A stretch of DNA of 64,000 nucleotides from Leucobacter sp. CX169 (GCF_017161405.1 NZ_CP071051.1:1922001-1986000); one strand, 5' to 3'. Numbered from the stretch's first letter, positions 41,234 through 53,519 are shown. A program made the numbers and translations. The notes: a model not told the origin generated them from the sequence alone.

Positions 41234-42259
41234 GTGTCGACACAGACCGGCCGCGCCGGCGCCCGCTTGCCCGGCACGACGACCATCTCCGATGCCGAAC
41301 AACTCGCGGTCGTGATCCGAAACGGCTTCATCGAGTCCCGTCACGCGGGATCAGCCGTAGTGCTCGGCGCCGACGGCGAGGTGAAGCGCTCGCTCGGCGA
41401 TCCGTCGGCGACGATCTACACCCGCTCCGCGCTCAAGCCGCTGCAGTCCCTCGCGATGCACGCCGCAGGCCTGGTGCTCGCGGACGATGAGGAGCGCGCG
41501 ATCTCCCTCGCGAGCCACTCGGGTACGCCCGGGCACGTCACGATCGTGCAGCGCATGCTTGACGCAGGCTCGCTCGCCGAGGATCAGCTGCTCTGCCCCG
41601 CCGACTGGCCCATGGGCTCTGACGCCCGGGACGCGCTCTTGCGCGAGGGCGGCGAACGCCGCCGCATCCTCATGTGCTGCTCGGGCAAACACGCGGCCAT
41701 GCTGCGCACCTGCCAGGTGAACGGCTGGAGCGTGGACGGTTACGTCGCCCCGGAGCACCCGCTCCAGGTCGCGATCCGCGAGACCGTGCAGCGCTTCACC
41801 GGGGAGAAGCCATCGCCGGTCGGCGTCGATGGTTGTGGCGCGCCCGTGCTCGGACTGAGTCTGCTCGGGCTCGCAAAGGCGTATCGCCGCATGGCGACCT
41901 CAGAGGCGAACTCGCCGTTCCCGCTGCACCGCACCGCCGCCCAATTGATTGGCGCGGCGCGGGCCGAACCCTGGGTCGTCGAGGGCCCGGGACGACCCGA
42001 CACGGTCGTCTCCGAGCGCCTCGGGGTGTTCGCCAAGTTCGGCGCCGAGGGCATCAGCGTGATCGCGGCGCCCGACGGCACCGTCGCGGTCGTGAAGGTG
42101 CTCGACGGTGCGGCGCGGGCCGCGACCATCGTCGCGATCGAACTGCTCGCGAAGGCCGGCGCGCTGCCGGCCGACGCTGGCGATCAGGTGCGTCAGGAGC
42201 TGCGGCTCGACGTCTGGGGCGGCGGCGTGCCGGTCGGGCGCATCGAGGCGACGGTCTAG
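41234..42259 (+). CDS. L-asparaginase II family (Rhizobium AnsA type)
   Basis: The product is 341 aa, starting at GTG 41234. It belongs to the thermolabile asparaginase II family, unrelated in sequence to E. coli AnsB. Family blocks are RSALKPLQSLAM, SLASHSGTPGHV, the SxK motif in CCSGKHAAML and GVDGCGAPVLGL. It hydrolyses asparagine to aspartate and ammonia in the cytoplasm. It is probably co-transcribed with gabT. Confidence 0.87.
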   Translation: MSTQTGRAGARLPGTTTISDAEQLAVVIRNGFIESRHAGSAVVLGADGEVKRSLGDPSATIYTRSALKPLQSLAMHAAGLVLADDEERAISLASHSGTPGHVTIVQRMLDAGSLAEDQLLCPADWPMGSDARDALLREGGERRRILMCCSGKHAAMLRTCQVNGWSVDGYVAPEHPLQVAIRETVQRFTGEKPSPVGVDGCGAPVLGLSLLGLAKAYRRMATSEANSPFPLHRTAAQLIGAARAEPWVVEGPGRPDTVVSERLGVFAKFGAEGISVIAAPDGTVAVVKVLDGAARAATIVAIELLAKAGALPADAGDQVRQELRLDVWGGGVPVGRIEATV

Positions 42260-42310
42260 CCTCAACTGACGGCGCAGGGCGTGGGCCAGCTCAGCTGGTC
42301 CCGCCCGACG

Positions 42311-43168
42311 CTACGCGATCTCGACCGTGTCGTTGTTCGGCTCGGGCTCCGAAGAGAACTTGTCCTCGGCTTCTCCCGCGTCGAGCACCGCGTGTACGTC
42401 GATGACCACGACGGTCACGTTGTCGCGGCCGGAGTTGGCGAGCGCCTGAGCGACGAGCGTTCGGGCGGCTTCTTCCGCCGTCTCGGCGGCCGCCAGGAAG
42501 TGGCGGATCCCGAGCTCAGTGAGCTCCTTCGTCAGCCCATCCGAGCAGATGAGAATGCGCTGACCCGGGACCACCGCGAGTGCGGTGTAGTCCGGAGACG
42601 GCTCCTCGTTGAAGCCGACCGCGCGAGTGATCACATTCGCGTGTGGGTGCACCTCGGCCTCTTCCGGGGTGATCGCCCCGGTGTCCATGAGGTGCTGTAC
42701 CACCGAGTGGTCGACCGTCAGCTGGCTCAGGGCGCCCTCAAAGTACTGGTACACCCGCGAGTCGCCAATGTTGAACACGCGCCACGCCTTGCCATGATCA
42801 TCGCAGGAGGCAAAGGTCACTCCCGTAACGGTGGTGCCGGCGCCGAGATCCGTCTGCCCGGCGTCAAGCTCGATGTCATCGACCGCGTCGCTGAGCGCGG
42901 CAGAAATCTCGGCCTCGCTGACGGCGCGATCTCCGCCGAGTTCTGCGAGGCGACGCACGACCGCGGCGGAGGCAATCTCCCCCGCGGAGTGCCCACCCAT
43001 GCCGTCGGCCACCGCAAAAATCGGAGGCGCCAGGACGTAACTGTCCTGGTTCGTCTCGCGGCGAAGACCCACATCTGTTAGGCCAAACCACGAAAGTTCT
43101 ACCGCGGAATCAGCGTCGGGGCGGAAGCGCACGACCCGATGGGATGCGTTCTCTCCGCGAATCGTCAC
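42311..43168 (-). CDS. PP2C-family Ser/Thr protein phosphatase
   Basis: The product is 285 aa and has the PP2C metal-binding motifs in order: LRRETNQDS, VADGMGGHSAGEIAS, NIGDSRVYQY, ICSDGL and GRDNVTVVV. The catalytic domain covers residues about 22-265 and the tail is acidic. There is no membrane helix, unlike PstP, and no Ser/Thr kinase or FHA gene is nearby, so its partners are unknown. The GTG start overlaps the yaaA stop by 4 nt. Confidence 0.9.
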   Translation of the reverse strand: MTIRGENASHRVVRFRPDADSAVELSWFGLTDVGLRRETNQDSYVLAPPIFAVADGMGGHSAGEIASAAVVRRLAELGGDRAVSEAEISAALSDAVDDIELDAGQTDLGAGTTVTGVTFASCDDHGKAWRVFNIGDSRVYQYFEGALSQLTVDHSVVQHLMDTGAITPEEAEVHPHANVITRAVGFNEEPSPDYTALAVVPGQRILICSDGLTKELTELGIRHFLAAAETAEEAARTLVAQALANSGRDNVTVVVIDVHAVLDAGEAEDKFSSEPEPNNDTVEIA

Positions 43169-44070
43169 GATTCCAGTCCTTTTGGCACGCCCACCATCGT
43201 ATCCCCTGAGCGCGCGTTCACCGCATCGACCGAGCTAGGCGGGGCGGGCGGAGCGCCGAGCGAAGTGACGAGGGTGATCTCGCGTGGAGTGTGACCGGGC
43301 ACAAACTCGAGCCCGTGCGCGCTCCCCCAGGCAATCAGCTCACCGGACGACCCGATCTCGGCGCCACTTTCGGCCAACCGACGAACGAGGTCGCCCTTGG
43401 CCTGTTTGTTGAAGTGGTTCAGCGCGCGCGTCCGGCCGTCGGCCGTGCGCTGCGCGACCTCAACCACGACCGCGTTCGCGTCCGCCGACACCGGGGCAAG
43501 CGCCGCGTAGTCCTTGGAGCGCAGGTCGATGATGAACGGGACCCCCACCCAGGGGATGACGGCGTGGGCATCACGCCACAGCGCCTTCAGTCGGGCGGGC
43601 TTCGCGGTGCGAGTGGACGTGCCCCCCGCAGGATCCTGCCCCACGAGCAGCGGGGTGGACGCGGAAAGCCGGTAGGCGGGAATCGGGTCCCCGGCATGGA
43701 TCAGCCCGAAGAGGGACGACTGGATGGACACGTGCGCGTCAACCCAGGCGCGAGCGTCGGCGTCGAGCGTCACCGCGTCGAGCGCGTCGAACAACACCCC
43801 GGTGTATCGCTCGATCGCGGGCATCGTCGGCGAGTAGCTCAGCGCCCGATTATGCGAAATCTCACCACGTGCCCGGACCCCGAGCTTCAGCACCGCAGCA
43901 GCGGCGTCTTCCCCCGCCTCGTCGGTGGGGGCGCAGAGCGCTTCAAGAGCGCCCAGCACTCGCGCCCGGGTGCCGCCCAGTGCGTCCGCGTGTGCGAGCA
44001 GCTCCCCCTGAAACGCAGCGCTGCCGCCGCCCGAACGTTTCGTTTCGGACGGCGGCAGCAATACCCGCAT
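43165..44070 (-). CDS. yaaA: YaaA-family peroxide-stress protein (DUF328)
   Basis: The product is 301 aa. It opens with LLPPSETK, the family hallmark, and keeps SIQSSLFGLIHAGDPIPAYRLSAS in outline and LNHFNKQAKGDLVR. In E. coli YaaA limits free iron and damage during peroxide stress. A short insertion at about 146-155 coincides with a GCAGGATCCTGC palindrome. It follows atpC by 20 nt and is coupled to the PP2C gene. Confidence 0.87.
   Translation of the reverse strand: MRVLLPPSETKRSGGGSAAFQGELLAHADALGGTRARVLGALEALCAPTDEAGEDAAAAVLKLGVRARGEISHNRALSYSPTMPAIERYTGVLFDALDAVTLDADARAWVDAHVSIQSSLFGLIHAGDPIPAYRLSASTPLLVGQDPAGGTSTRTAKPARLKALWRDAHAVIPWVGVPFIIDLRSKDYAALAPVSADANAVVVEVAQRTADGRTRALNHFNKQAKGDLVRRLAESGAEIGSSGELIAWGSAHGLEFVPGHTPREITLVTSLGAPPAPPSSVDAVNARSGDTMVGVPKGLES
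43628..43639. repeat. Palindrome GCAGGATCCTGC inside yaaA
   Basis: Third exact copy of the 12-bp core; it encodes Gln-Asp-Pro-Ala in a variable loop of YaaA. Confidence 0.6.
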
Positions 44071-44090
44071 ATGCGTGAGAGAGGAGCGAA

Positions 44091-44354
44091 CTACGCGACG
44101 AGAGCCGCGCGGCCCGCGACCACCTGGACGGCGTTGTGGTCGACCGAGAGGAATCCGTCCTCAGCGTCAATCACAATCTTCTCACCGTCGGTGGTCGTCA
44201 CCCGCACCTCGCCCTGGGCGAGGACAGCGAGCATCGGCTGGTGACCGGCAAGGATACCGATCTGGCCTTCGACGGTGGTCGCGATGATCTGGGTGGCAGA
44301 GCCAGTCCAGATCTCGCGATCCGCCGAGACGACGCTGACAGAAAGTTCGGCCAT
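44091..44354 (-). CDS. atpC: F1Fo ATP synthase epsilon subunit
   Basis: The product is 87 aa, a short epsilon subunit with only the N-terminal beta-sandwich (LSVSVVSADREIW; TTVEGQIGILAGHQPML). The C-terminal two-helix regulatory domain of E. coli epsilon is missing, as is common in actinobacteria. It lies 3 nt after atpD at the end of the operon. Confidence 0.94.
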   Translation of the reverse strand: MAELSVSVVSADREIWTGSATQIIATTVEGQIGILAGHQPMLAVLAQGEVRVTTTDGEKIVIDAEDGFLSVDHNAVQVVAGRAALVA

Positions 44355-44357
44355 GGT

Positions 44358-46740
<2,383 letters not shown>

Positions 46741-46783
46741 GTCTCTCCTGTGTCTGTGAGGATCTCGTCAAGAGGTAACCGGT

Positions 46784-46811
46784 CGGGGCGGGGAATCACT
46801 CCCCCGCCCCG
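46784..46811 (-). promoter_or_regulatory. Intercistronic hairpin between atpA and atpG
   Basis: CGGGGCGGGG (46784-46793) pairs perfectly with CCCCGCCCCG (46802-46811) around an 8-nt loop. It lies 8 nt after the atpA stop inside the operon, without a T-run. It may protect the atpA message end or cause partial termination. Confidence 0.55.
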
Positions 46812-46819
46812 GGGCCGAG

Positions 46820-48445
46820 TTACTTCTTGATGACGAGCTGCTCCTGCTGGATTTCGGACTCATCGAGCTTCTGGAACTGCTCGGCCAGGGTCTGGCCGGC
46901 GGAGGTCCGGAACTCGAGGGTGAAGCCCTCGATCTTTGCCGTGAGCTCGGAGACGATGTCGTCGGTGAGGACGTTCGTCTCGCGCAGCGTGGTGAGCGCT
47001 TCCGAGTTGCGGCCGAGGAAGTCGAGGAACTCGCGCTCGAAGCGCAGGATGTCCTCAACGGGGACCTTGTCGAGCTTGCCCGTGGTGCCGGCCCAGATCG
47101 AGACGACCTGCTCCTCCACCGCGTACGGCGAGTACTGCGGCTGCTTGAGCAGCTCGGTGAGGCGTGCGCCACGCTCGAGCTGACGACGGCTGGCCGCGTC
47201 GAGGTCCGACGCGAACATCGCGAAAGCCTCAAGCGAACGGTACTGAGCGAGCTCGAGCTTCAACGTGCCCGAAACCTTCTTGATCGACTTCACCTGAGCG
47301 TCGCCGCCCACGCGCGAGACCGAGATGCCGACGTCCACTGCGGGACGCTGGTTCGCGTTGAACAGGTCCGACTGGAGGAAGATCTGGCCGTCGGTGATCG
47401 AGATCACGTTGGTCGGGATGTATGCCGAGACGTCGTTCGCCTTGGTCTCAATGATCGGCAGGCCGGTCATCGAGCCAGCGCCCAGCTCGTCCGAGAGCTT
47501 CGCGCAACGCTCGAGCAGACGCGAGTGCAAGTAGAACACATCGCCCGGGTATGCCTCGCGCCCCGGCGGACGGCGAAGGAGCAGCGATACGGCGCGGTAC
47601 GCCTCGGCCTGCTTCGACAGATCGTCGAACACGATGAGGACGTGCTTGCCGTCGTACATCCAGTGCTGGCCAATGGCCGAGCCGGTGTACGGGGCGAGGT
47701 ACTTGAAGCCAGCCGGGTCAGAGGCGGGCGAAGCGACGATGGTGGTGTACTCCATCGCGCCGGCTTCCTCGAGCGCGCCCTTTACCGAAGCAATGGTCGA
47801 GCCCTTCTGGCCGATGGCGACGTAGATGCAGCGCACCTGCTTCTGCGGGTCGCCGGTCTCCCAGTTCGCGCGCTGGTTGATGATCGTGTCGATCGCGAGA
47901 GCCGTCTTACCGGTCTGGCGGTCACCAATGATCAGCTGGCGCTGGCCGCGGCCGACGGGGATCATGGCGTCAATCGCCTTGATACCGGTCTGCATGGGCT
48001 CGTGCACCGACTTGCGCTGCATGACGCCGGGAGCCTGGAGCTCGAGGGCGCGACGGCCTTCGATGCCCGTGATCTCGCCGAGGCCATCGATCGGGGCGCC
48101 GAGGGGATCAACCACGCGGCCGAGGTAGCCCTCGCCCACGGGGACCGAAAGGACCTCGCCGGTGCGGGTGACCTCAAGGCCTTCGACGATGCCGGTGAAC
48201 TCACCGAGCACGACGACGCCGATCTGATCCTCTTCAAGGTTCTGAGCAAGGCCCAGCGTGCCATCCGCGAAGCGGATCAGCTCGTTGGCCATGACGCCGG
48301 GGAGACCCTCGACGTGGGCGATACCGTCGGCTGCGTCGATGACGGTGCCGACCTCAGTCGACGCCGCACCACTGGGCTCGTACGATGCCGCGAATTCCTT
48401 CAGCGCATCACGGATCTCGTCCGGGCTGATTGAGAGTTCTGCCAT
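46820..48445 (-). CDS. atpA: F1Fo ATP synthase alpha subunit
   Basis: The product is 541 aa, the non-catalytic nucleotide-binding F1 subunit. The P-loop is [20 protein letters not shown]-like N-terminal strands and the arginine-finger region [10 protein letters not shown] are conserved. Length suits the actinobacterial form with its extended C-terminus. It follows atpH by 53 nt. Confidence 0.97.
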   Translation of the reverse strand: MAELSISPDEIRDALKEFAASYEPSGAASTEVGTVIDAADGIAHVEGLPGVMANELIRFADGTLGLAQNLEEDQIGVVVLGEFTGIVEGLEVTRTGEVLSVPVGEGYLGRVVDPLGAPIDGLGEITGIEGRRALELQAPGVMQRKSVHEPMQTGIKAIDAMIPVGRGQRQLIIGDRQTGKTALAIDTIINQRANWETGDPQKQVRCIYVAIGQKGSTIASVKGALEEAGAMEYTTIVASPASDPAGFKYLAPYTGSAIGQHWMYDGKHVLIVFDDLSKQAEAYRAVSLLLRRPPGREAYPGDVFYLHSRLLERCAKLSDELGAGSMTGLPIIETKANDVSAYIPTNVISITDGQIFLQSDLFNANQRPAVDVGISVSRVGGDAQVKSIKKVSGTLKLELAQYRSLEAFAMFASDLDAASRRQLERGARLTELLKQPQYSPYAVEEQVVSIWAGTTGKLDKVPVEDILRFEREFLDFLGRNSEALTTLRETNVLTDDIVSELTAKIEGFTLEFRTSAGQTLAEQFQKLDESEIQQEQLVIKK

Positions 48446-48498
48446 TTCGTTTCCTCTGTCTGTACCGGAAGCGCCGCCCCCGGGGTGGAAGTTGTGCT

Positions 48499-49284
48499 CT
48501 AGCCTGCGAGCTGCAGTCGGAGATCGTCGAGGCGGGCCCGGACGCTGCCGTCAATGACGGTGTCAGCCATCTGGATCCGCACGCCCCCGACGAGGTCGGG
48601 GTCGATGACGGTCGTGATCTTGACGGGACGACCGGCACTCGCGGAGAGCGCAACCCGAAGACGCTCGGTGCGCTGCGCATCGAGCGGAGCGGCAACCGTG
48701 ACGGTGGCAAGCGCGCTGCCACCCTCGTCGGCGACGATCACTGCAGCCTGCTTCAGCAGGGTACGCAAGCGACGACCGCGCGGGTTCGCTACAAAGTAGG
48801 CGACCAGTGCGAGCGCGGAGGTCGAAACCTTGCCCTTGAGCAGGCTGGTGACCAGTTCGGCCTTCGCCGCAGGGGCGACCAGCTTGCTGCCGAGCGTGAG
48901 CTCGAGTTCGTGCTGGCTGCCAATGATGGCGGCGACAGCCTCGAGCTCGTCGGCCAGGTTCTCGGCCGCCCGCGCCTCAGCGCGGATACCGATCTCCTCG
49001 ACGCCGTCGACCAGTTCCTCTGCATTCGACCAGCGCGCCGAGGCGACTGCGTCGAGCACCCGGCGGGCCGGATCCTGCAGCGAACCGAACAGCTTCGCAA
49101 CGACCTGCTGCTTCGAGGAAGCTGCCGCCGCCGGATCTGCCAGCGAGCTACTCAGCGCGGGGGCGGCCGCAATGGTCGCCGCCGCACCGAGAAGCTCGCG
49201 GCCGAAGCCGAGGGGTGCCTGGCCGGTGAGGTCGCCCAAGACGACCCTCACCTGGCTCAGAGCTTCACGAGACGCGCTTCCCAT
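48499..49284 (-). CDS. atpH: F1Fo ATP synthase delta subunit
   Basis: The product is 261 aa, which connects F1 to the peripheral stalk. It is longer than the about 180 residues of E. coli delta, the usual state in actinobacteria. The C-terminal [10 protein letters not shown] and the [16 protein letters not shown] block are recognisable. Its start overlaps the last base of the atpF stop codon. Confidence 0.92.
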   Translation of the reverse strand: MGSASREALSQVRVVLGDLTGQAPLGFGRELLGAAATIAAAPALSSSLADPAAAASSKQQVVAKLFGSLQDPARRVLDAVASARWSNAEELVDGVEEIGIRAEARAAENLADELEAVAAIIGSQHELELTLGSKLVAPAAKAELVTSLLKGKVSTSALALVAYFVANPRGRRLRTLLKQAAVIVADEGGSALATVTVAAPLDAQRTERLRVALSASAGRPVKITTVIDPDLVGGVRIQMADTVIDGSVRARLDDLRLQLAG

Positions 49285-49841
49285 TACTGGGCTGCCTTCT
49301 GCGATTCCTCGAGATCGGCAAGGAAGCGGTCGACCAGCGCAGCCGACTTCGCATCGTCAGAGAGGGACTCTCCGACTACGCCCGAGGCCAGGTCGATCGC
49401 GAGCGAGCCGACCTCCTTGCGCAGCGAGACAACAGCGCTCTGGCGCTCTGCCTCGATCTGCGCCTGAGCGGCCTGCGCGATGCGCGTCTGCTCGAGCGTT
49501 GCGTCCTCCTTGGCCTTCGCCACGATCTTCGCGGCGTCGGTGCGAGCGGAATCCCGGATATCTCCGGCTTCCTGACGCGCACCAGCAAGCTGGGCGGTGT
49601 ACTCCTGGAGTGCGGCCTCGGCCTTCGCCTGAGCCTCATCGGCCTTGGCGATGTTGCCTTCAATGGCCTCAGCGCGTGCGTCGAGCATCGTCTGCATCTT
49701 GGGAAGGAAAACCTTCCAGAATGCGACGAGGATGACGATGAAGCAGACCGCCGACCACATGATGTCGTACGTCGCGGGCAGCAGGGGGTTTTGGGACGCC
49801 GCGGCGACCGGCCCTGAAACAGCGACAACTGCGTTGATCAT
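49284..49841 (-). CDS. atpF: F1Fo ATP synthase b subunit
   Basis: The product is 185 aa with one membrane helix (about residues 28-48, IMWSAVCFIVILVAFWKVFL in outline) and a long charged coiled coil rich in Ala, Glu and Gln that forms the peripheral stalk. The ribosome site GGGAGGC lies just before ATG 49841. Confidence 0.95.
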   Translation of the reverse strand: MINAVVAVSGPVAAASQNPLLPATYDIMWSAVCFIVILVAFWKVFLPKMQTMLDARAEAIEGNIAKADEAQAKAEAALQEYTAQLAGARQEAGDIRDSARTDAAKIVAKAKEDATLEQTRIAQAAQAQIEAERQSAVVSLRKEVGSLAIDLASGVVGESLSDDAKSAALVDRFLADLEESQKAAQ

Positions 49842-49873
49842 CGAGCCTCCCTTTCGAGACTAAGAGGGGCTGC

Positions 49874-50146
<273 letters not shown>

Positions 50147-50950
50147 TTAGTGCTCTTCAGCCAGCGCGAGCTGGATGTAAACAGCGGTAAGCAGTGCAAA
50201 GACGTAGGCCTGGAGAACAGCAACCAGGATCTCGAACAGCGTGAACGCGAATCCGAAGGCGAGGGTGCCGACGCCAAACAACTTCATGAAGCCGTCAGCT
50301 TCGAACAGGAAGAACTGGGTCGCGGCAAAGAACAGCACCAAGAGGAGGTGCCCGACGACCATGTTCATCAGGAGACGAAGCGTGAGCGTGACCGGCCGAA
50401 TGACGAACGTGGAGATCAGCTCGATCGGGGTGACGATGAAGTACACCGGCCACGGAACGCCCGCGGGGAACAGCGAGTTCTTGAAGAACTTCGCCGGGCT
50501 CTTGCGGATACCGGCATAGATAAAGGTGATGTACGAGACAAGCGCCAGCACGAGCGGGACACCGATCACCGACGACGCGGCGATGTTGAAGAACGGCACC
50601 ACGCCGGTGAGGTTGAACGCCAGCACCATAAAGAAGATGGCGGTCAGGATCGGCAGGAAGCGACGTCCGTCCTTCTTGCCCAGGAGGTCCTCGGCAATGT
50701 TGACGCGCACGAAGTCCAGTGCCATCTCAGCAAGGCTCTGGCCGCGACCAGGGACAACCTGCATGCGGCGAGTGCCCAGCCAGAAGAGGAGCACGAGAAG
50801 TACCGTCAGGATCACGCGAATGATCATGATGCGGTTCATCTCGAACGGGGTTCCTACAAAGAGGATCCCCTCCGGGAAGAACTCGTCAATCGACGGCGGG
50901 TGGAAGCCGCCTCCCTCGGAAGCGGCAACGAGTGGGGCCACGAGATTCAT
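50147..50950 (-). CDS. atpB: F1Fo ATP synthase a subunit
   Basis: The product is 267 aa with about five or six membrane helices. The essential Arg lies in LTLRLLMNMVVGHLL, and the early block FEMNRIMIIRVI is typical. The ATG at 50950 is used, but its only good Shine-Dalgarno (AGGAG, 50973-50977) is 22 nt away; an in-frame CTG at 50965 sits at ideal spacing and may be the true start, adding five residues. The 176-bp gap to atpI has a 7-bp inverted repeat (51023-51029/51051-51057) and no gene. Confidence 0.92.
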   Translation of the reverse strand: MNLVAPLVAASEGGGFHPPSIDEFFPEGILFVGTPFEMNRIMIIRVILTVLLVLLFWLGTRRMQVVPGRGQSLAEMALDFVRVNIAEDLLGKKDGRRFLPILTAIFFMVLAFNLTGVVPFFNIAASSVIGVPLVLALVSYITFIYAGIRKSPAKFFKNSLFPAGVPWPVYFIVTPIELISTFVIRPVTLTLRLLMNMVVGHLLLVLFFAATQFFLFEADGFMKLFGVGTLAFGFAFTLFEILVAVLQAYVFALLTAVYIQLALAEEH

Positions 50951-51126
50951 AGCGTTAGCAAACAGCGCTTTTCTCCTGATTCGGGGTGCGACCTCTGGCC
51001 GCACGGCGTCGAACGATGGTGAGCCCCCTCACCCGCAAGCGCACACCCGAAGGGGGCGCGCGGCAGGGAACTTCTCAATCCTACCAATAGATTCGCCCTC
51101 AGAGAAACCGAGGAGCAAGTTTGTTC

Positions 51127-51606
51127 CTAGCTATCGCTGACGTACGGGAGACGGGAGCGCAGGATCACGATCGCGTCCACTGCGAGCGAGAAGATCACGC
51201 CCGTGATGACCCCAATAAACAGGATCGTCGGGTTGAGCCAGGGCTGGTCTCGCAACAGCACCGCGGCGACGATAAAGGCAATGAATTTGATGAACCAGGA
51301 CCCGAGGATCAAGGAAAAGAAGATGATGACGTAGAGATCCTGGCCGTAGAAGCGGTTCGAGAAGGCGATGCTCCCCACCGTGATCGCCAGGAACACGACC
51401 GAGAACGCGGCACCGAGTCCCCCGCCAATGGCGCCGCGCGAACCGTCGATGAGGAATCCGATGACGACGAAGGCCAAGATCAGCAGGATCCCGCTGATCG
51501 CGCTCCAGCGCAGCGCCTTCAGCAACAGCGGCTGCGAGCTCGGCCGCTTGGGTTCGGGGGCCGAATCTGCCGCCGGGGCGGCGCCGGTCTCCTGGGGGTC
51601 CGTCAC
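51127..51606 (-). CDS. atpI: AtpI-like small membrane protein
   Basis: The product is 159 aa: a Pro/Ala-rich cytoplasmic N-terminus of about 30 residues and four membrane helices. Sequence conservation with AtpI is weak; the call rests on topology and its place right before atpB. AtpI helps c-ring assembly. Its start overlaps the wecA-type gene stop by 4 nt. Confidence 0.7.
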   Translation of the reverse strand: MTDPQETGAAPAADSAPEPKRPSSQPLLLKALRWSAISGILLILAFVVIGFLIDGSRGAIGGGLGAAFSVVFLAITVGSIAFSNRFYGQDLYVIIFFSLILGSWFIKFIAFIVAAVLLRDQPWLNPTILFIGVITGVIFSLAVDAIVILRSRLPYVSDS

Positions 51607-52790
51607 GCTGAAGTCCTCTCATCGGGGTGTGGTGCATCGGCCGGATCCGGCCCTGTCAACGGTAGCAAGTCCTGCTGACCACTCGATTCAGCTACAGCCG
51701 GTCGCCGCTTGAGCGGGAAGATGGTGACCAGCACGCATACGAGCGCGCCGCCGAAGAACACGATTCCCGGAATCACGAAGTCTTGCAGGGTAAAGACGAG
51801 CAGGCACGCGAGGGAGATCACGGCTGTCCACAGGTAGAAGATACTCACCGCCTGCACGTGGGAGTGCCCCATGTCGAGGAGCCGGTGGTGCAGGTGCTTG
51901 CGGTCCGCCGAGAAGGGGCTCTTTCCCGCCTGCACGCGGCGCACGACGGCCAGCGTGAAGTCCGCGATCGGAACCGCGAGCACCGCGATGGGCAGAATGA
52001 TCGGGATGTAGCCGGCGAGCACGACTTTCTGGTCGAGCGCGGCAGGGTTCAGCTGCCCCGTCACCGAGATTGTCGACACCGCCATGAGCAGGCCAATCAG
52101 CAGGGCCCCGGTGTCTCCCATGAACATCTTGGCGTGATGCCAGTTGAAGGGAAGGAAACCGACGCACACCCCCACCAAGATCGCGGCGATCAAGCTCGAG
52201 AGTTCGACCGCGTCGGCGGAGCCCGATTGGGCCACGAGGAGGCGCGTGTAGATAAAGAAAGCGAGGTTTGCGATGATCGCGACCCCCGCGACGAGGCCGT
52301 CGAGGCCGTCCACGAAGTTGACCGCGTTCATCACGAGCGTGATGAGGAAGACCGTGATCACGAAGTTCACGACGGGCGAACCCACGATGAGCGTGTCGCC
52401 AAATGGCAGCGACACGATCTGCACGCCCTGCCAGGCAAGGAGGCCGGCCGCGGTGAGCTGCACCGCAAGCTTGACCATCCAGTCCAGGTCCAGCAGGTCG
52501 TCGAGCACGCCGACCGCGACGATCAACGCACACGCGCCGAGCACCGCGAAGAGCTGCGCCGGACGGGCGGCCAGACCGGAGAACTCTTCCTGCAGGTTCG
52601 CGAACCCGAATGCCGCGAGCACCCCCAGGAACATCGCGATGCCGCCGAGGCGCGGAGTCGGGTTGCTATGCACGTCCCGCTCGCGCACCTCGGGGGCGAG
52701 TCGGAACCGGCGGCTCAGCCGGAGCACCACCATCGAGGCCGCAGCCGAAACAAGTGCCGCGACGGCTGCGACGATGAGGTACGGGGTCAC
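51603..52790 (-). CDS. wecA: Undecaprenyl-phosphate GlcNAc-1-phosphate transferase (WecA/TagO type)
   Basis: The product is 395 aa with about 11 membrane helices. It transfers a sugar-1-phosphate to undecaprenyl phosphate, starting wall polymers or linkage units. Catalytic motifs are VGVLDDLLDLDW, NAVNFVDGLDGLVAG, MFMGDTGAL and the HIHH-type DRKHLHHRLLDMGHS. The place between tsaC and the atp operon is standard in actinobacteria. The C-terminal 35 residues are Pro/Asp-rich and cytoplasmic. Confidence 0.92.
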   Translation of the reverse strand: MTPYLIVAAVAALVSAAASMVVLRLSRRFRLAPEVRERDVHSNPTPRLGGIAMFLGVLAAFGFANLQEEFSGLAARPAQLFAVLGACALIVAVGVLDDLLDLDWMVKLAVQLTAAGLLAWQGVQIVSLPFGDTLIVGSPVVNFVITVFLITLVMNAVNFVDGLDGLVAGVAIIANLAFFIYTRLLVAQSGSADAVELSSLIAAILVGVCVGFLPFNWHHAKMFMGDTGALLIGLLMAVSTISVTGQLNPAALDQKVVLAGYIPIILPIAVLAVPIADFTLAVVRRVQAGKSPFSADRKHLHHRLLDMGHSHVQAVSIFYLWTAVISLACLLVFTLQDFVIPGIVFFGGALVCVLVTIFPLKRRPAVAESSGQQDLLPLTGPDPADAPHPDERTSA

Positions 52791-52791
52791 G

Positions 52792-53457
52792 CTACGGCTC
52801 GATCGTGACCTGCGGGAGCAGCTCGGCGATCGCCTCCCGGCTCACGCCTCCCTCGCGCAGGATTCGGATGCTTCCGCCGGCATCGTCGAGCTTCGTCGCG
52901 TCAATGATGGTGGAGGCGACGCCGTCGCTTGAGGAGGGTCCGTCGTTCAGATACACGGCGATCGAGTCCCCGAGCATTGCCTGGGCCTCAGCGACCGTCA
53001 TCGCCGCCGGCTCGCCGGTGCGGTTCGCGGAGGACACGGCCAGGGGGCCCGTCTCGCGCAGGATCTCGAGCGTGAGCGCACGGTCCGGCATGCGCAGCGC
53101 CACGGTGCCGCCGGTCTCGCCCAGGTCCCACGCGAGCGAGGGCTGCGCGGGAAGGACGATCGTGAGCGGCCCAGGCCAGAACGCGTCAACGAGCTGCTGC
53201 ACCGGCGCGGGAACGCGTTCCGCAAGCGCGGCAAGCGTCGCCGTGTTCGGCACGAGTACGGGCGGCGGGGACTGACGCCCGCGGCCCTTGGCGCGGAGCA
53301 GCTTGTCGACCGCCTGTGGGCTAAACGCGTCAACCGCGACTCCGTACACGGTGTCGGTCGGCAGCACGACGACCTCCCCGCGCGCGATCGCCTGACGGGC
53401 CTCGCGGGCGCCGGAAAGCAGCTGGGAGTTATCGGAACAGTCAAAGACCTCGGCCAT
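52792..53457 (-). CDS. tsaC: L-threonylcarbamoyladenylate synthase (Sua5/YwlC/TsaC)
   Basis: The product is 221 aa. It makes threonylcarbamoyl-AMP for the t6A37 modification of ANN-decoding tRNAs. Seen are VVVLPTDTVYGVAVDAF, LLRAKGRGRQSPPPVLV (the KxR nucleotide-binding block), FWPGPLTIVL and SSANRTGEPAA. It lies 1 nt upstream of wecA and 62 nt after prmC, all on one transcript. Confidence 0.93.
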   Translation of the reverse strand: MAEVFDCSDNSQLLSGAREARQAIARGEVVVLPTDTVYGVAVDAFSPQAVDKLLRAKGRGRQSPPPVLVPNTATLAALAERVPAPVQQLVDAFWPGPLTIVLPAQPSLAWDLGETGGTVALRMPDRALTLEILRETGPLAVSSANRTGEPAAMTVAEAQAMLGDSIAVYLNDGPSSSDGVASTIIDATKLDDAGGSIRILREGGVSREAIAELLPQVTIEP

Positions 53458-53519
53458 GAGTCACGATTCTACTCGCGTGGAGACCGATCCGGATCCCGCT
53501 CCGTCTCGCGGCCCGTTTC

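Noticed and set aside
47525-48433. A 302-codon plus-strand open frame
   Set aside because: Antisense to atpA.
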